Source of the DNA: an uncultured Lachnospiraceae bacterium
GTDB lineage: Bacteria > Bacillota > Clostridia > Lachnospirales > Anaerotignaceae
Direction: 5' to 3'
DNA length: 52,141 bases
NCBI GenBank assembly: GCA_944384295.1
Contig: CALWSU010000013.1
Location: 1-52,141 of the forward strand
Below the pieces are notes generated by a model that saw nothing but the letters and a program-made list of their open reading frames with translations, searched no databases and was not told the DNA's origin. Position numbers and translations under genes: made by a program. This document shows, in pieces, positions 1-7,595 of this stretch (its first letter is position 1; the number at the start of each line of letters is the position of its first letter).

Positions 1-73
1 CTTCTGTCAACTCGTCAAAGGCTTGAATGAAATGAGCCTTTGACGACAGGGTGTCGACTTTTTCGACACCCTG
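1..73 (+). repeat. paired-hairpin REP-like repeat, copy 1 (cut by window edge)
   Basis: Two perfect hairpins side by side. The first has 11-bp arms CGTCAAAGGCT (13-23) and AGCCTTTGACG (35-45); the second has arms CAGGGTGTCGA (47-57) and TCGACACCCTG (63-73). The same unit recurs at 35810-35882 (same orientation) and at 52067-52141 (inverted), with only a few differences. No coding sequence is seen. It lies downstream of metK and may act as a terminator or REP/MITE-type element. Confidence 0.85.
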
Positions 74-112
74 AAGCAGGAAATTTTCTATTTGAAAAAT
101 TCCTGCTTTTTC
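74..112 (+). terminator. rho-independent terminator
   Basis: A 15-bp stem (74-88 with 94-108, one mismatch) is followed by a T run on the plus strand. It would end a plus-strand transcript entering from left of the window. Confidence 0.6.
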
Positions 113-183
113 TAGTCAATTTATTTTATGGTACGTTTTGATACTGGATATACCCTAACATACCTTAATATATCGAATATGCC

Positions 184-1356
184 TTATACACGGAATACAT
201 CGACACGGTCTGTTTTTTCCCAAGGCAAATCCAAGTCAGTTCTGCCAAAGTGACCATATGCTGCAACTTGTTTGTAAATAGGTCTTCTCAAATCGAAGTT
301 TTTGATGATTGCAGCTGGACGCAGGTCAAAGTTTTTGCGTACCAGTTCTGTGATTTCATCATCAGAGATTTTGCCTGTGCCAAATGTATTGACCAGTATA
401 GAAACGGGCTGTGCTACACCAATAGCGTAAGCAAGCTGTACTTCACATTTTTTCGCAATACCGCTAGCAACAATGTTTTTCGCAACGTGTCTAGCTGCAT
501 AACATGCGGAACGGTCTACTTTTGTGGGGTCTTTGCCGCTGAATGCGCCGCCGCCGTGTGCTGCGTAGCCGCCATAGGTATCTACGATAATCTTTCTGCC
601 AGTCAGACCGCTGTCGCCCTGAGGTCCACCGATTACGAATCTGCCAGTAGGGTTGATATAGTATTTTGTGTTTTCGTCCAACAGTTCTGCAGGGATTACT
701 GCTTTGATGACATGTGCAATCACATCTTCGCGAATCTGTTCTTGTGTTGCATCGGGGTCATGCTGTGTGGAAATAACAACAGTATCCACGCGTACAGGTT
801 TGTCATCTACATATTCTACAGTTACCTGAGATTTGCCGTCAGGACGCAGATAAGACAATGTACCGTTTTTACGTACTTCTGTCAATTTTCTGGTCAGTTT
901 GTGTGCCAGAGAAATAGGCAAAGGCATCAATTCTTCTGTTTCGTCACATGCGAAACCAAACATCATACCTTGGTCGCCGGCACCTGTATCGAATTCGCTG
1001 TCATCTGTACCTTCTTTGGTTTCTAAAGATTTGTCAACGCCTAACGCAATGTCAGGGGATTGACCATGAATGGAAGTCACAACAGCACAGGTTTCGCAGT
1101 CAAAACCAAATTTTGCACGGTTGTAGCCGATTTGATTCAATGTATCACGTACTACGCTTTCTACATCAACATAAGTGTTGGTTGTGATTTCACCCATAAC
1201 GAAGATGATACCAGTTGTGGTAGCAGTTTCGCAGGCAACACGTGCCTGAGGGTCTTTTGCCAAAATGGTATCCAATACAGCATCGGAAATTTGGTCACAA
1301 ATTTTGTCGGGATGTCCTTCGGTTACGGATTCAGATGTAAATAATCTTCTGCTCAT
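184..1356 (-). CDS. metK: S-adenosylmethionine synthetase (methionine adenosyltransferase)
   Basis: Makes S-adenosylmethionine from methionine and ATP in the cytoplasm. The 390-residue protein has the usual family length and shows the ATP-binding GHPDK motif near residues 14-18, the GAGDQG motif at 125-130, and the glycine-rich GGGAFSGKD loop near 260-270. The reading frame is open for 21 more codons upstream, but the ATG at 1354-1356 is preferred because AAGGAGG lies about 6 nt before it and because family members begin [14 protein letters not shown]. It is transcribed alone, from the promoter at 1575-1603 through a SAM-I riboswitch with a terminator, so expression should fall when SAM is plentiful. 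Identification is secure. Confidence 0.98.
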   Translation of the reverse strand: MSRRLFTSESVTEGHPDKICDQISDAVLDTILAKDPQARVACETATTTGIIFVMGEITTNTYVDVESVVRDTLNQIGYNRAKFGFDCETCAVVTSIHGQSPDIALGVDKSLETKEGTDDSEFDTGAGDQGMMFGFACDETEELMPLPISLAHKLTRKLTEVRKNGTLSYLRPDGKSQVTVEYVDDKPVRVDTVVISTQHDPDATQEQIREDVIAHVIKAVIPAELLDENTKYYINPTGRFVIGGPQGDSGLTGRKIIVDTYGGYAAHGGGAFSGKDPTKVDRSACYAARHVAKNIVASGIAKKCEVQLAYAIGVAQPVSILVNTFGTGKISDDEITELVRKNFDLRPAAIIKNFDLRRPIYKQVAAYGHFGRTDLDLPWEKTDRVDVFRV

Positions 1357-1423
1357 GTTTTTCCTCCTTGAAATACACTTTATCATTGATATGGTTTCAT
1401 CAAGCACAGGGAGGAGCAAAGCA

Positions 1424-1447
1424 TAAAAAAAAAGCCGCAGGGCTTTT
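1424..1447 (-). terminator. SAM-riboswitch expression-platform terminator
   Basis: On the minus strand AAAAGCC-loop-GGCTTTT is followed by a run of about ten U. It sits between the SAM-I aptamer and the metK ribosome site, the usual arrangement for transcription attenuation. Confidence 0.9.
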
Positions 1448-1457
1448 CTGGGTCTTT

Positions 1458-1555
1458 GCTTATCTTCCGCAATTTATGCGGGGGAATTGGCACCGTGCAT
1501 TTTTGCCGGTTGCCGGGTGTCATAGGGCCCTGTCCCTCAACCACTCTGGATAAGC
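1458..1555 (-). promoter_or_regulatory. SAM-I riboswitch (S-box) upstream of metK
   Basis: Read on the minus strand, the region opens with GCTTATCCAGAG, then GGTTGAGGGACAGGGCCC, ATGACACCCGGCAACC and a second-half GGTGCCAATTCC, and closes with GATAAGC, which pairs with the opening GCTTATC as helix P1. These are the conserved S-box core elements. A C/G-rich hairpin after GGTGCCAATTCC matches P4. Known S-boxes bind SAM and promote termination, which fits the downstream metK gene. Confidence 0.97.
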
Positions 1556-1574
1556 GCTTGATGAAGTTGTATTT

Positions 1575-1603
1575 ATTGTAACAGTTCTGATGGGTGCTGT
1601 CAA
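1575..1603 (-). promoter_or_regulatory. sigma-A promoter of metK
   Basis: Minus strand TTGACA (1598-1603), 17-bp spacer, TACAAT (1575-1580), about 20 bp before the SAM-I aptamer. No comparably clear plus-strand promoter for the divergent gene at 1756 was seen in 1604-1755, which is otherwise an A/T-rich leader. Confidence 0.85.
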
Positions 1604-1755
1604 TGGTTGACCCTGTAAAATTTTTGTAAGAAAAAATTTTCAAAAAAAATATTTTTTTGGGGAACCTTTTTATTTTCTCTGCGTCTGATAGAGTGTAAGC
1701 AAGAAAAAATAAAATTGTAAATGACAGAATTGTGAAATATAAGGAGGATTTTATT

Positions 1756-2727
1756 ATGAAAAAAAATATGAACAAAATGATTGCGTTGGCATTAGCTTTT
1801 ACCGTAATGGGCAGTACTGCTGTTTATGCAAATGTAATGAAAGGCGAAGTAACTGCAACACCAATTGCTTCTGAAGAAGTGACAACAACACAGGAAGATG
1901 TGGCAGAACAAGGCGCATTTGTGACAACAAGTGGTAAAATTACAGAAATTTCCGATACAGAAGATGGAAATAAAGTTGTGACCATTGATAATGAAAATGG
2001 TGGTCTGCGTTTTGTAGTTGCACCTACCACTTTTTTGGTAGACCGTGTGACCAATACGGTTGTCACAGCTGATACATTGGCAAAAGATATGCAAGTGATG
2101 GTAGTGTATGGCGCAAACAGCCCTATGGGCATGAGCATGCCTCCTTACATGGGCAATGTGACCGCAGTAGTAACCAATGCAGACCAAGGCAATATCAACG
2201 TTGGTTTGTTCAATGATGAATTGGTGAATGAAAAAGATAGCCTGCAACTGAATATCGCAGATGGTACACAGATTTTGAGCACTTTGGGTACAAAAATGAT
2301 TTTATCCGCAGAAGATGTCAAAGGCAAAAATGCAATGGTATTCTATGACATCACCACAAGAAGTATCCCTGCACAAACCAGCCCTTCTTTGGTGGTATTG
2401 CTGGAAGAAAGACAAGCAGTAGAAACCTCAACAGAAGCAACAGAAGAAACACAAACAACAGAAGAAGCTACACAGCAAACCAAAGATTTAGAATTGGTAG
2501 AAATGGTAGCACTGCGTGACGCAGCAGAAGCAAAGGGTTATACTGTAAAATGGCAGGGCAAAGACCAGCCTGTTTTGGTAACAAAAGATGATGTGACTGT
2601 ACAGATTACAGTAGGCAGCGCAGAATACAGCGTAGATGGTGGCGCAACCACACAACAGGCAGCTGCAGCAGCAACATTGGAAGATGGCGTATTATGTGTA
2701 TCTACAGATTTGATTGCAGCATTGTAA
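1756..2727 (+). CDS. secreted protein with C-terminal copper-amine-oxidase-N-like domain
   Basis: The 323-residue protein starts with a Sec signal peptide: MKKN, a hydrophobic stretch and an Ala-rich cleavage region near residues 20-27 (STAVYANV). Residues about 50-210 look like a beta-rich domain; a Thr/Glu/Gln-rich linker follows (about 225-250). The last 75 residues (LRDAAEAKGYTVKW then ITVGSAEYSVDGG) resemble the PF07833 copper amine oxidase N-terminal domain often found in clostridial surface proteins. That domain does not imply amine oxidase activity. The start at 1756 has AAGGAGG 8 nt upstream; an in-frame ATG at 1732 lacks one. It is monocistronic, with a terminator at 2771. The exact role is unknown. 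Confidence 0.85.
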   Translation: MKKNMNKMIALALAFTVMGSTAVYANVMKGEVTATPIASEEVTTTQEDVAEQGAFVTTSGKITEISDTEDGNKVVTIDNENGGLRFVVAPTTFLVDRVTNTVVTADTLAKDMQVMVVYGANSPMGMSMPPYMGNVTAVVTNADQGNINVGLFNDELVNEKDSLQLNIADGTQILSTLGTKMILSAEDVKGKNAMVFYDITTRSIPAQTSPSLVVLLEERQAVETSTEATEETQTTEEATQQTKDLELVEMVALRDAAEAKGYTVKWQGKDQPVLVTKDDVTVQITVGSAEYSVDGGATTQQAAAAATLEDGVLCVSTDLIAAL

Positions 2728-2770
2728 TTCATAAATCATAAATCGTTTGTATAGAAGTGTTTGACAGTAG

Positions 2771-2813
2771 AAGGCATTACATATAAAATAAAAATATATG
2801 TAGTGCCTTTTTG
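2771..2813 (+). terminator. rho-independent terminator
   Basis: A 15-bp stem (2771-2785 with 2795-2809, one G:U pair) ends in TTTTT, just after the gene at 1756-2727. Confidence 0.85.
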
Positions 2814-2855
2814 GTATGATAATCTCGAAATCTTGCAAAACTGCATGAATGGTAC

Positions 2856-2884
2856 TTGACAAATCTTGGTAGACATAATATACT
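2856..2884 (+). promoter_or_regulatory. sigma-A promoter of the bilQRS-like operon
   Basis: TTGACA (2856-2861), 17-bp spacer, TATACT (2879-2884). The -10 box overlaps the palindrome at 2882-2896, which suggests repression by the MarR-type protein encoded next. Confidence 0.85.
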
Positions 2885-2957
2885 GACAATATCAGTTGGC
2901 GTATGTATTTGTGAAATGCCAAAATAAAATCTCACAATTTTTGCTGACTTAATCAGT
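2882..2957 (+). promoter_or_regulatory. two CTGA-N5-TCAG operator-like palindromes
   Basis: ACTGACAATATCAGT at 2882-2896 overlaps the -10 box, and CTGACTTAATCAGT at 2944-2957 lies just before the ribosome site of the MarR gene. Both share CTGA-N5-TCAG arms. Position and symmetry fit binding sites for the adjacent MarR regulator, which is an inference. A third, better copy stands at 27501-27519. Confidence 0.6.
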
Positions 2958-2977
2958 TATTGGAAAGGATGGATTAC

Positions 2978-3397
2978 ATGCAAAGTTTGGCAAGACAAAT
3001 TTTACAATTGCGACGAGACTTGTCATCTTATTGTTTGCCTGGTTTACAGGAAATGGGATTAACACAAGGACTTCTGATTTTTGTATTATATATTGGCAGA
3101 CATGCTGGCTGCACACCTGTGCAATTGGCAAATGATATGCAGATGGATACAGGATATGTAACACGTGCATTGAAAAAATTAAAACAGAGTGGATTTATCA
3201 TTCAAAAGGAAAATCCAGAAGATCGTCGCAGTCATGTTTTATTTTTAACTGAACTAGGTAAAAATGTTTTTATTCGCAGCTATGAATTGATGGAATTATG
3301 GGACGCTATTGCAATGGTAGATTTATCTGATGAAGAACGAGAAACATTATTGCATTTACTATATAAAGTAAAATTTCAAAGAATATACCCCTATTAA
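2978..3397 (+). CDS. bilQ: MarR-family regulator, probable BilQ
   Basis: The 139-residue protein has the MarR layout: an N-terminal dimerisation helix, a winged HTH (LANDMQMDTGYVTRALKKLKQSGFI), and the wing NPEDRRSHVLFLTELG, which matches the family's DxRxxxxxLT signature. Start choice: the frame opens with TTG at 2960 and ATG at 2969, but GGAAAGG (2962-2968) is best placed for ATG 2978. It is first in a three-gene operon with an old-yellow-enzyme homologue and a flavodoxin-like protein, the order reported for the gut bilirubin-reduction operon (regulator, BilR, BilS). Palindromes at its own promoter suggest autoregulation. The family is certain; the name BilQ rests on context. Confidence 0.82.
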   Translation: MQSLARQILQLRRDLSSYCLPGLQEMGLTQGLLIFVLYIGRHAGCTPVQLANDMQMDTGYVTRALKKLKQSGFIIQKENPEDRRSHVLFLTELGKNVFIRSYELMELWDAIAMVDLSDEERETLLHLLYKVKFQRIYPY

Positions 3398-3428
3398 GAA
3401 AATCAATCCAAGTATAGGAGACTATGTT

Positions 3429-4538
3429 ATGTATGAAACCATACAAAGCCCAATTCGTTTTGGGAGGATCGAACTGAAAAATCGTATCATCTTTGCACCA
3501 ACCACATTTGGTGTATCACAAGAAGAATACATCGAAAAAATTCGCAAAATTGCGGCTGGTGGTTGTGCAATGATTATCATAGGAGATGTGCCAGTATGCA
3601 AAGGTGGTTTTGGCATCTCTCTGTATACCAAAAAAGGTTTTGCGTTTTATCAAACTTTGGCAGAAACAGTACATACATATCACTGTAAAATTTGCGCACA
3701 ACTGCACCAAAGCGACTCCGATTGGAAAGCAATGGTGCGTTGTGTGCTAGGTGTATTGTTGAAACGAATCAGCATGGACGATTTGCGTATCAAGTTGCAA
3801 GAGGCAGTTTCTCCATATATCACAAATATGCCGTTGAAAAAAGTGCGCAAGATTACAAAATCTTTTGGAACTGCGGCAAAACTTGCCCAACAGGCGGGGT
3901 TTGATATGGTACAGGTGCATGGCGATAGAATGTGTGGCAGTTTTGCGTCTGCGGTGTATAACCATAGGCAAGATGCGTATGGCGGTACATTGAAAAAACG
4001 CGCGCGTTTTTTATTGGAGGCAGTCAGCGCAGTGCGCAAAGCTATACCAGAAATCAGTATTGATGTCAAATTGCCCATACGTATGGGGCAGTATGGCAAG
4101 GCGGGTTTTTTACAAGAGGATTTGTCTGTGATTTTGCCTTTGTTGGAACGCGCAGGCGCGGACAGCTTCCATGTCACATTGGCAAATCATGATGATTTAG
4201 AAAATACGATTCCGCCTGCCAATCATGTGGCATTTGGGCAGGAAGGCTGTTTTTTGCCATTCTGTGATGCTGTGAAACAATATACCAAAAAGCCAGTTTG
4301 TGGCGTAGGTGGTTTGACACAGCCAGATTTTGTAGAGCAGCAGCTCAAAAGTGGTCGTATAGACTGCGCGGCAATGAGTCGCCAACTTTTGGCAGATAGT
4401 GATTGGCCCAAAAAAGTAATGGCAGGCGAAGTAAATCAAATCCGCCATTGTGTGCGTTGCAATCGGGAATGCTTAGGTGGTTTGCAAAGGCATACAGGTA
4501 CCCATTGTATTTATGAGAAAGGAGCAAAATCTGTATGA
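3429..4538 (+). CDS. bilR: old-yellow-enzyme-like bilirubin reductase, probable BilR
   Basis: A 369-residue single-domain FMN TIM barrel of the NADH:flavin oxidoreductase/old yellow enzyme family (LKNRIIFAPTTFG at the N-terminus, GVGGLTQPDFVE in the phosphate-binding region). The active-site loop reads VHGDR, placing D166 and R167 exactly where bilirubin reductase BilR is reported to carry its signature Asp166/Arg167; most relatives have an HG-x-H type motif there. The C-terminal region has four cysteines spaced C-x2-C-x3-C-x11-C (HCVRCNREC...HC), fitting a 4Fe-4S cluster as in dienoyl-CoA reductase relatives, but there is no C-terminal NAD(P)-binding domain. Electrons may therefore come from the downstream flavodoxin. 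The start has an AGGAG site about 8 nt upstream. Predicted role: reduction of bilirubin toward urobilinogen. Confidence 0.85.
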   Translation: MYETIQSPIRFGRIELKNRIIFAPTTFGVSQEEYIEKIRKIAAGGCAMIIIGDVPVCKGGFGISLYTKKGFAFYQTLAETVHTYHCKICAQLHQSDSDWKAMVRCVLGVLLKRISMDDLRIKLQEAVSPYITNMPLKKVRKITKSFGTAAKLAQQAGFDMVQVHGDRMCGSFASAVYNHRQDAYGGTLKKRARFLLEAVSAVRKAIPEISIDVKLPIRMGQYGKAGFLQEDLSVILPLLERAGADSFHVTLANHDDLENTIPPANHVAFGQEGCFLPFCDAVKQYTKKPVCGVGGLTQPDFVEQQLKSGRIDCAAMSRQLLADSDWPKKVMAGEVNQIRHCVRCNRECLGGLQRHTGTHCIYEKGAKSV

Positions 4539-5026
4539 GTCATGCAATATTTTATACAAGTTGTACCGGTAATACGGCGCAATTGGCACAAGTGATACAA
4601 GATATGTTACAGGAGGTCACTTATTGTGGCGTGCCAGATACTGCACAAGCGGCAGATGCGGATATATTGTTTATAGGTTTTTGGACGGATAAAGGCACTT
4701 GTCCAGATGACATGAAAGAATTTTTACATACTTTGCAAGGCAAACAAATTTTTCTGTTTGGTACGGCAGGTTTTGGCGGCAGTGCGGCATATTTTGCACA
4801 AATTCTTTCTCGTGTACAAACTGAAATTCCAGACTCTTGTCAAGTGATTGGTAGTTTTATGTGTCAAGGAAAAATGCCGGAGGTAGTGCGTACACGTTAT
4901 GAAGCTATGGAGCCTTCCGAAAAACGTACCATGATGTTGGAAAATTTTGAAAAAGCAAGTACACACCCAGATGCTGCGGATTTAGAAGCATTGCGTGCTT
5001 GCGTACGAAAGTATTGTATGATATAA
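4535..5026 (+). CDS. bilS: flavodoxin-like protein, probable BilS
   Basis: A 163-residue flavodoxin-fold protein. The phosphate-binding loop SCTGNTAQLA is near residues 9-18, and GTAGFGG near residues 75-82 fits the second FMN loop. The start codon overlaps the end of the upstream gene by 4 nt (ATGA), so translation is coupled. In published bil operons the enzyme is paired with a flavodoxin-like protein thought to assist electron delivery; here the short reductase without an NAD-binding domain makes that role plausible. A hairpin repeat at 5082-5147 probably ends the operon. Confidence 0.82.
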   Translation: MSHAIFYTSCTGNTAQLAQVIQDMLQEVTYCGVPDTAQAADADILFIGFWTDKGTCPDDMKEFLHTLQGKQIFLFGTAGFGGSAAYFAQILSRVQTEIPDSCQVIGSFMCQGKMPEVVRTRYEAMEPSEKRTMMLENFEKASTHPDAADLEALRACVRKYCMI

Positions 5027-5081
5027 AAAATGAAATGATAAAATAGAAAACCGAAAATAGAGAAGAAAATGTAGCAAGAGA

Positions 5082-5147
5082 GGCTTCTTTATAAGAAAAA
5101 CAAAGAATGCTGGAATCCTGATAATATGCAGGAATCCGGCATTTTTC
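5082..5147 (+). repeat. second hairpin repeat family, copy A (also a terminator)
   Basis: GGCTTCTTTATAAGAAAA, then a hairpin (5106-5120 with 5129-5143, two mismatches) followed by T. The same string and hairpin recur at 46488-46550 with a perfect 17-bp stem. Both copies follow operons. Apart from this and the sigma-E-like promoter, 5148-5312 shows nothing clear. Confidence 0.75.
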
Positions 5148-5232
5148 TTTTGCGTAAAATGAATCAGGTACATTTTTTTCAGGGGAATTTGCTGTTTCAG
5201 TTTTTCTAAGCATTGCAAAATTTTCAGAAGTA

Positions 5233-5261
5233 ATCATATTTTGTAATCCAAAACATATATT
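5233..5261 (+). promoter_or_regulatory. sigma-E-like sporulation promoter of sipL
   Basis: ATCATATT (5233-5240), 13-bp spacer, CATATATT (5254-5261). This resembles the mother-cell sigma-E consensus (ATATT and CATACAxT, about 13-14 bp apart) and lies 52 bp before sipL, a gene expected in the mother cell. Confidence 0.6.
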
Positions 5262-5312
5262 TTATGGAAAGACCGCTGCAAACGGTCAACGACAAAAGGA
5301 GGTAGAGAAGCC

Positions 5313-6866
5313 TTGGAAACAAAAAAGGAAGGTATGACGCTCAAGGTACATAAAGGGATACAGCAAGCGCGTATCTTGTTGGAGGGCGATATGATTGTAC
5401 CAGATACCAAGCCGGATGTAGCACAAGTGCTGCGGTGCAGTGGTCGGGTACGGTTGGACGAGAGCAAAGTGGCAGAAGAAAAATTGCAATTGATGGGTAC
5501 ACTGATTGTGGACGTATTATATCGTGCCATAGGTGGACAAAAGCCATTGTATGCTATGACCATGACATTGCCCATACAAGAAACGCTGTATGTAGAAGGA
5601 TTGGAAGCGGGGGACGAAACCAATATCCGCATGGAACTGGAGCATATGGAATGTAGCTTGATCAATGATAGAAAGATTGGTCTGCATGCTGTAGTTAAGG
5701 CGGAAGTGGATACCGCAGGCAGTCAGCAATATGATATGGTGACAGGGGTAGAAGATGGCGCAGTTGCCTTGCTGAGACAAAATATACAGACCATACAGCC
5801 TGTGACAGAGAAAAAGGACAGGTTTACAGTCAAAGAAAGTATCCCGCTTTCTACAGAACAGCCAGAGATTGACGAAATTTTGGATACACATATTGGAATT
5901 GCCAATACCGATATCCGTGCAATGGAAGGCAAAACAGCGATTCGTGGCAATTTGGAATTGCAGGTTTTGTATACAGCAGCCCAAACAGGCATGCCAGCGG
6001 TTTGGACACAGACAATCCCATTCCATGGTTTTATTGAAAGCAGCGGTATGACGCCACAAACAATGACACAGGTGCATCTCAATATTCAGGAGGAAGAAAT
6101 TCGTCCTGATGTAGATGAAGACGGAGAAAGTCGTGTGTTTGATGTGACTGTGACCATAGGGGCAGAATTATCAGCTTCCAATCCGGTAGAAATTGCACTT
6201 GTTACAGATGCGTATGGCTTAGAACAAAATTTGACCGCACAACAGGAGCAAATCAGCTATCCTGTGCCAGTGGGTACCGCCCAAAATCATTTTACCATAC
6301 GCGAAATCATGACATTGGAACAGGGAGAAGAACCTATGCTGCAAGCGGTGACAGCATGGGGTACATTACGCATAGAAAATGTACATACGGAAACGGATTT
6401 AGTCGTGGTAGAAGGTGTATTGGAAGCGGACGTATTGTATTTGTGCCAACAGGACGCACAGCCGGTATGTGTATTGCATAGAGGATTCCCTTTCCAACGC
6501 AATATAGAGGTAAAAGGCGCTGTGGCGGAAGATAGCGCGCGTGTAGAAGGCAATATAGAGGAATTGGATTTCCGCTTGATGACAGAACAGGAAGGCGAAA
6601 TACGCGCACAGATTGTATTAGATGTTGTGGTAAATGGCGAAGGCAGTGCAACATTGGTGACAGAATTACAAGAACAACAAGACAGCACAGAATGTAAAAT
6701 GCCGGGCGCAGTGATATATATTGTGCAGCCAGGCGACAGCCTGTGGAGCATTGCAAAAAAATATCGTACCACCATAGACCGTATTTTGATGGTGAACGAA
6801 TTAGAGAATCCCCAACAGATTTATCCAGGACAAAAATTATTGATTTTGCGTCAGTCTGTAGTATAA
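5313..6866 (+). CDS. sipL: spore coat-anchoring protein SipL (DUF3794 repeats + LysM)
   Basis: 517 residues: three DUF3794-type beta domains (about 30-115, 180-265 and 335-420) and a C-terminal LysM domain at about 468-512 (YIVQPGDSLWSIAKKY...YPGQKLLIL). This architecture is that of SipL, the clostridial protein whose LysM domain binds the coat ATPase SpoIVA at the forespore surface. The start is TTG at 5313, 10 nt after AAAGGAGG; the next in-frame ATG, at 5334, has a purine-rich stretch almost touching it and is less likely. It is monocistronic, behind a sigma-E-like promoter and ahead of a terminator at 6881. It indicates a spore former outside the Bacilli, where SpoVID does this job. Confidence 0.92.
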   Translation: METKKEGMTLKVHKGIQQARILLEGDMIVPDTKPDVAQVLRCSGRVRLDESKVAEEKLQLMGTLIVDVLYRAIGGQKPLYAMTMTLPIQETLYVEGLEAGDETNIRMELEHMECSLINDRKIGLHAVVKAEVDTAGSQQYDMVTGVEDGAVALLRQNIQTIQPVTEKKDRFTVKESIPLSTEQPEIDEILDTHIGIANTDIRAMEGKTAIRGNLELQVLYTAAQTGMPAVWTQTIPFHGFIESSGMTPQTMTQVHLNIQEEEIRPDVDEDGESRVFDVTVTIGAELSASNPVEIALVTDAYGLEQNLTAQQEQISYPVPVGTAQNHFTIREIMTLEQGEEPMLQAVTAWGTLRIENVHTETDLVVVEGVLEADVLYLCQQDAQPVCVLHRGFPFQRNIEVKGAVAEDSARVEGNIEELDFRLMTEQEGEIRAQIVLDVVVNGEGSATLVTELQEQQDSTECKMPGAVIYIVQPGDSLWSIAKKYRTTIDRILMVNELENPQQIYPGQKLLILRQSVV

Positions 6867-6880
6867 TAGCAGTTTTTTGA

Positions 6881-6925
6881 AAAAAATAGTGTATGGCATA
6901 TTTGTGCTGTACATTATTTTTTTGT
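6881..6925 (+). terminator. rho-independent terminator of sipL
   Basis: A 13-bp stem (6881-6893 with 6910-6922, one G:U pair) ends in a T7 run. Confidence 0.75.
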
Positions 6926-6948
6926 TTTGAATTTATTTCAAATCTACA

Positions 6949-6977
6949 TTGACAATATATTGAATCTAAAGTAGTAT
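6949..6977 (+). promoter_or_regulatory. sigma-A promoter of the small membrane gene
   Basis: TTGACA (6949-6954), 17-bp spacer, TAGTAT (6972-6977). The 10-mer GACAATATAT occurs at 6951-6960 and again 27 bp later at 6978-6987, flanking the -10 box. Confidence 0.75.
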
Positions 6978-6984
6978 GACAATA

Positions 6985-7003
6985 TATAGAATAAAATTCT
7001 ATA
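6985..7003 (+). promoter_or_regulatory. palindromic operator candidate
   Basis: TATAGAAT-AAA-ATTCTATA is a perfect 8-bp inverted repeat starting 8 bp after the -10 box, where a bound repressor would block transcription. No candidate repressor is encoded next to it. Confidence 0.55.
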
Positions 7004-7063
7004 GTGTATATGACATAAAAAGTGTAAAAAACTATTCGAATTTTTATGAAAGGAAGTGACATA

Positions 7064-7420
7064 ATGAGCGCGAATGAAAAAGAAATACTCCAAAAAAGAA
7101 TCAATAAAATACCTTCGATTTTTAGACTTTTTTTAAGACGTGGAATTTTGTCATTAGGTTTCATTTTTATGACACTTTATATTGTATTAGACATACAACC
7201 ATATAAACATGTATTCTACTATTTGTCATTCATATGTTTTGCATTTCATCTTTCTTTCATTATATTTTTATATAGAAAAAAATTAGATGTTTGTGTAGAA
7301 GATTATGAAGAAATCTATATGAAATATCCTAAAAAAATGAAAACGGAAATTATGATAATAGCTGTCTTTATGATTTTACAAATTCTCATTCATTTCATAT
7401 TTACAAAGGTTTTGATTTGA
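7064..7420 (+). CDS. small membrane protein of unknown function
   Basis: 118 residues, basic, with three predicted membrane segments: about 29-45 (ILSLGFIFMTLYIVLDI), 50-72 (HVFYYLSFICFAFHLSFIIFLY) and 97-116. A charged loop lies between the second and third. The start at 7064 is 5-10 nt after AAGGAAGTG; an in-frame ATG at 7046 lacks a site. It stands alone with its own promoter, palindromic operator and terminator, so it is an independently regulated unit. I do not recognise the family. Confidence 0.7.
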   Translation: MSANEKEILQKRINKIPSIFRLFLRRGILSLGFIFMTLYIVLDIQPYKHVFYYLSFICFAFHLSFIIFLYRKKLDVCVEDYEEIYMKYPKKMKTEIMIIAVFMILQILIHFIFTKVLI

Positions 7421-7445
7421 TTCAACCATATGAAAAAGAAAAGCT

Positions 7446-7478
7446 GAGGGTGTCGAATTTTTCGACACCCTCATTTTG
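7446..7478 (+). terminator. terminator related to the repeat's second hairpin
   Basis: GAGGGTGTCGA (7446-7456) pairs with TCGACACCCTC (7462-7472) and is followed by ATTTT. The core equals the second hairpin of the paired-hairpin repeat. It separates convergent genes. The following 7480-7595 holds short CAAGTCTT repeats (near 7505-7530) and nothing else clear. Confidence 0.8.
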
Positions 7479-7595
7479 TAAACAAAATAAATTTGATACG
7501 CTTTCAAGTGCTCAAGTCTTCAAGTCTTCAAGAAAATTGGAAAAACAATGTACCTCAAATAAGTATGAACAATGAATTTACCAGACTGCATTTTA

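Noticed and set aside
1383..1775. Minus-strand frame upstream of metK
   Set aside because: It runs through the SAM-I riboswitch and terminator, so it is not a gene.
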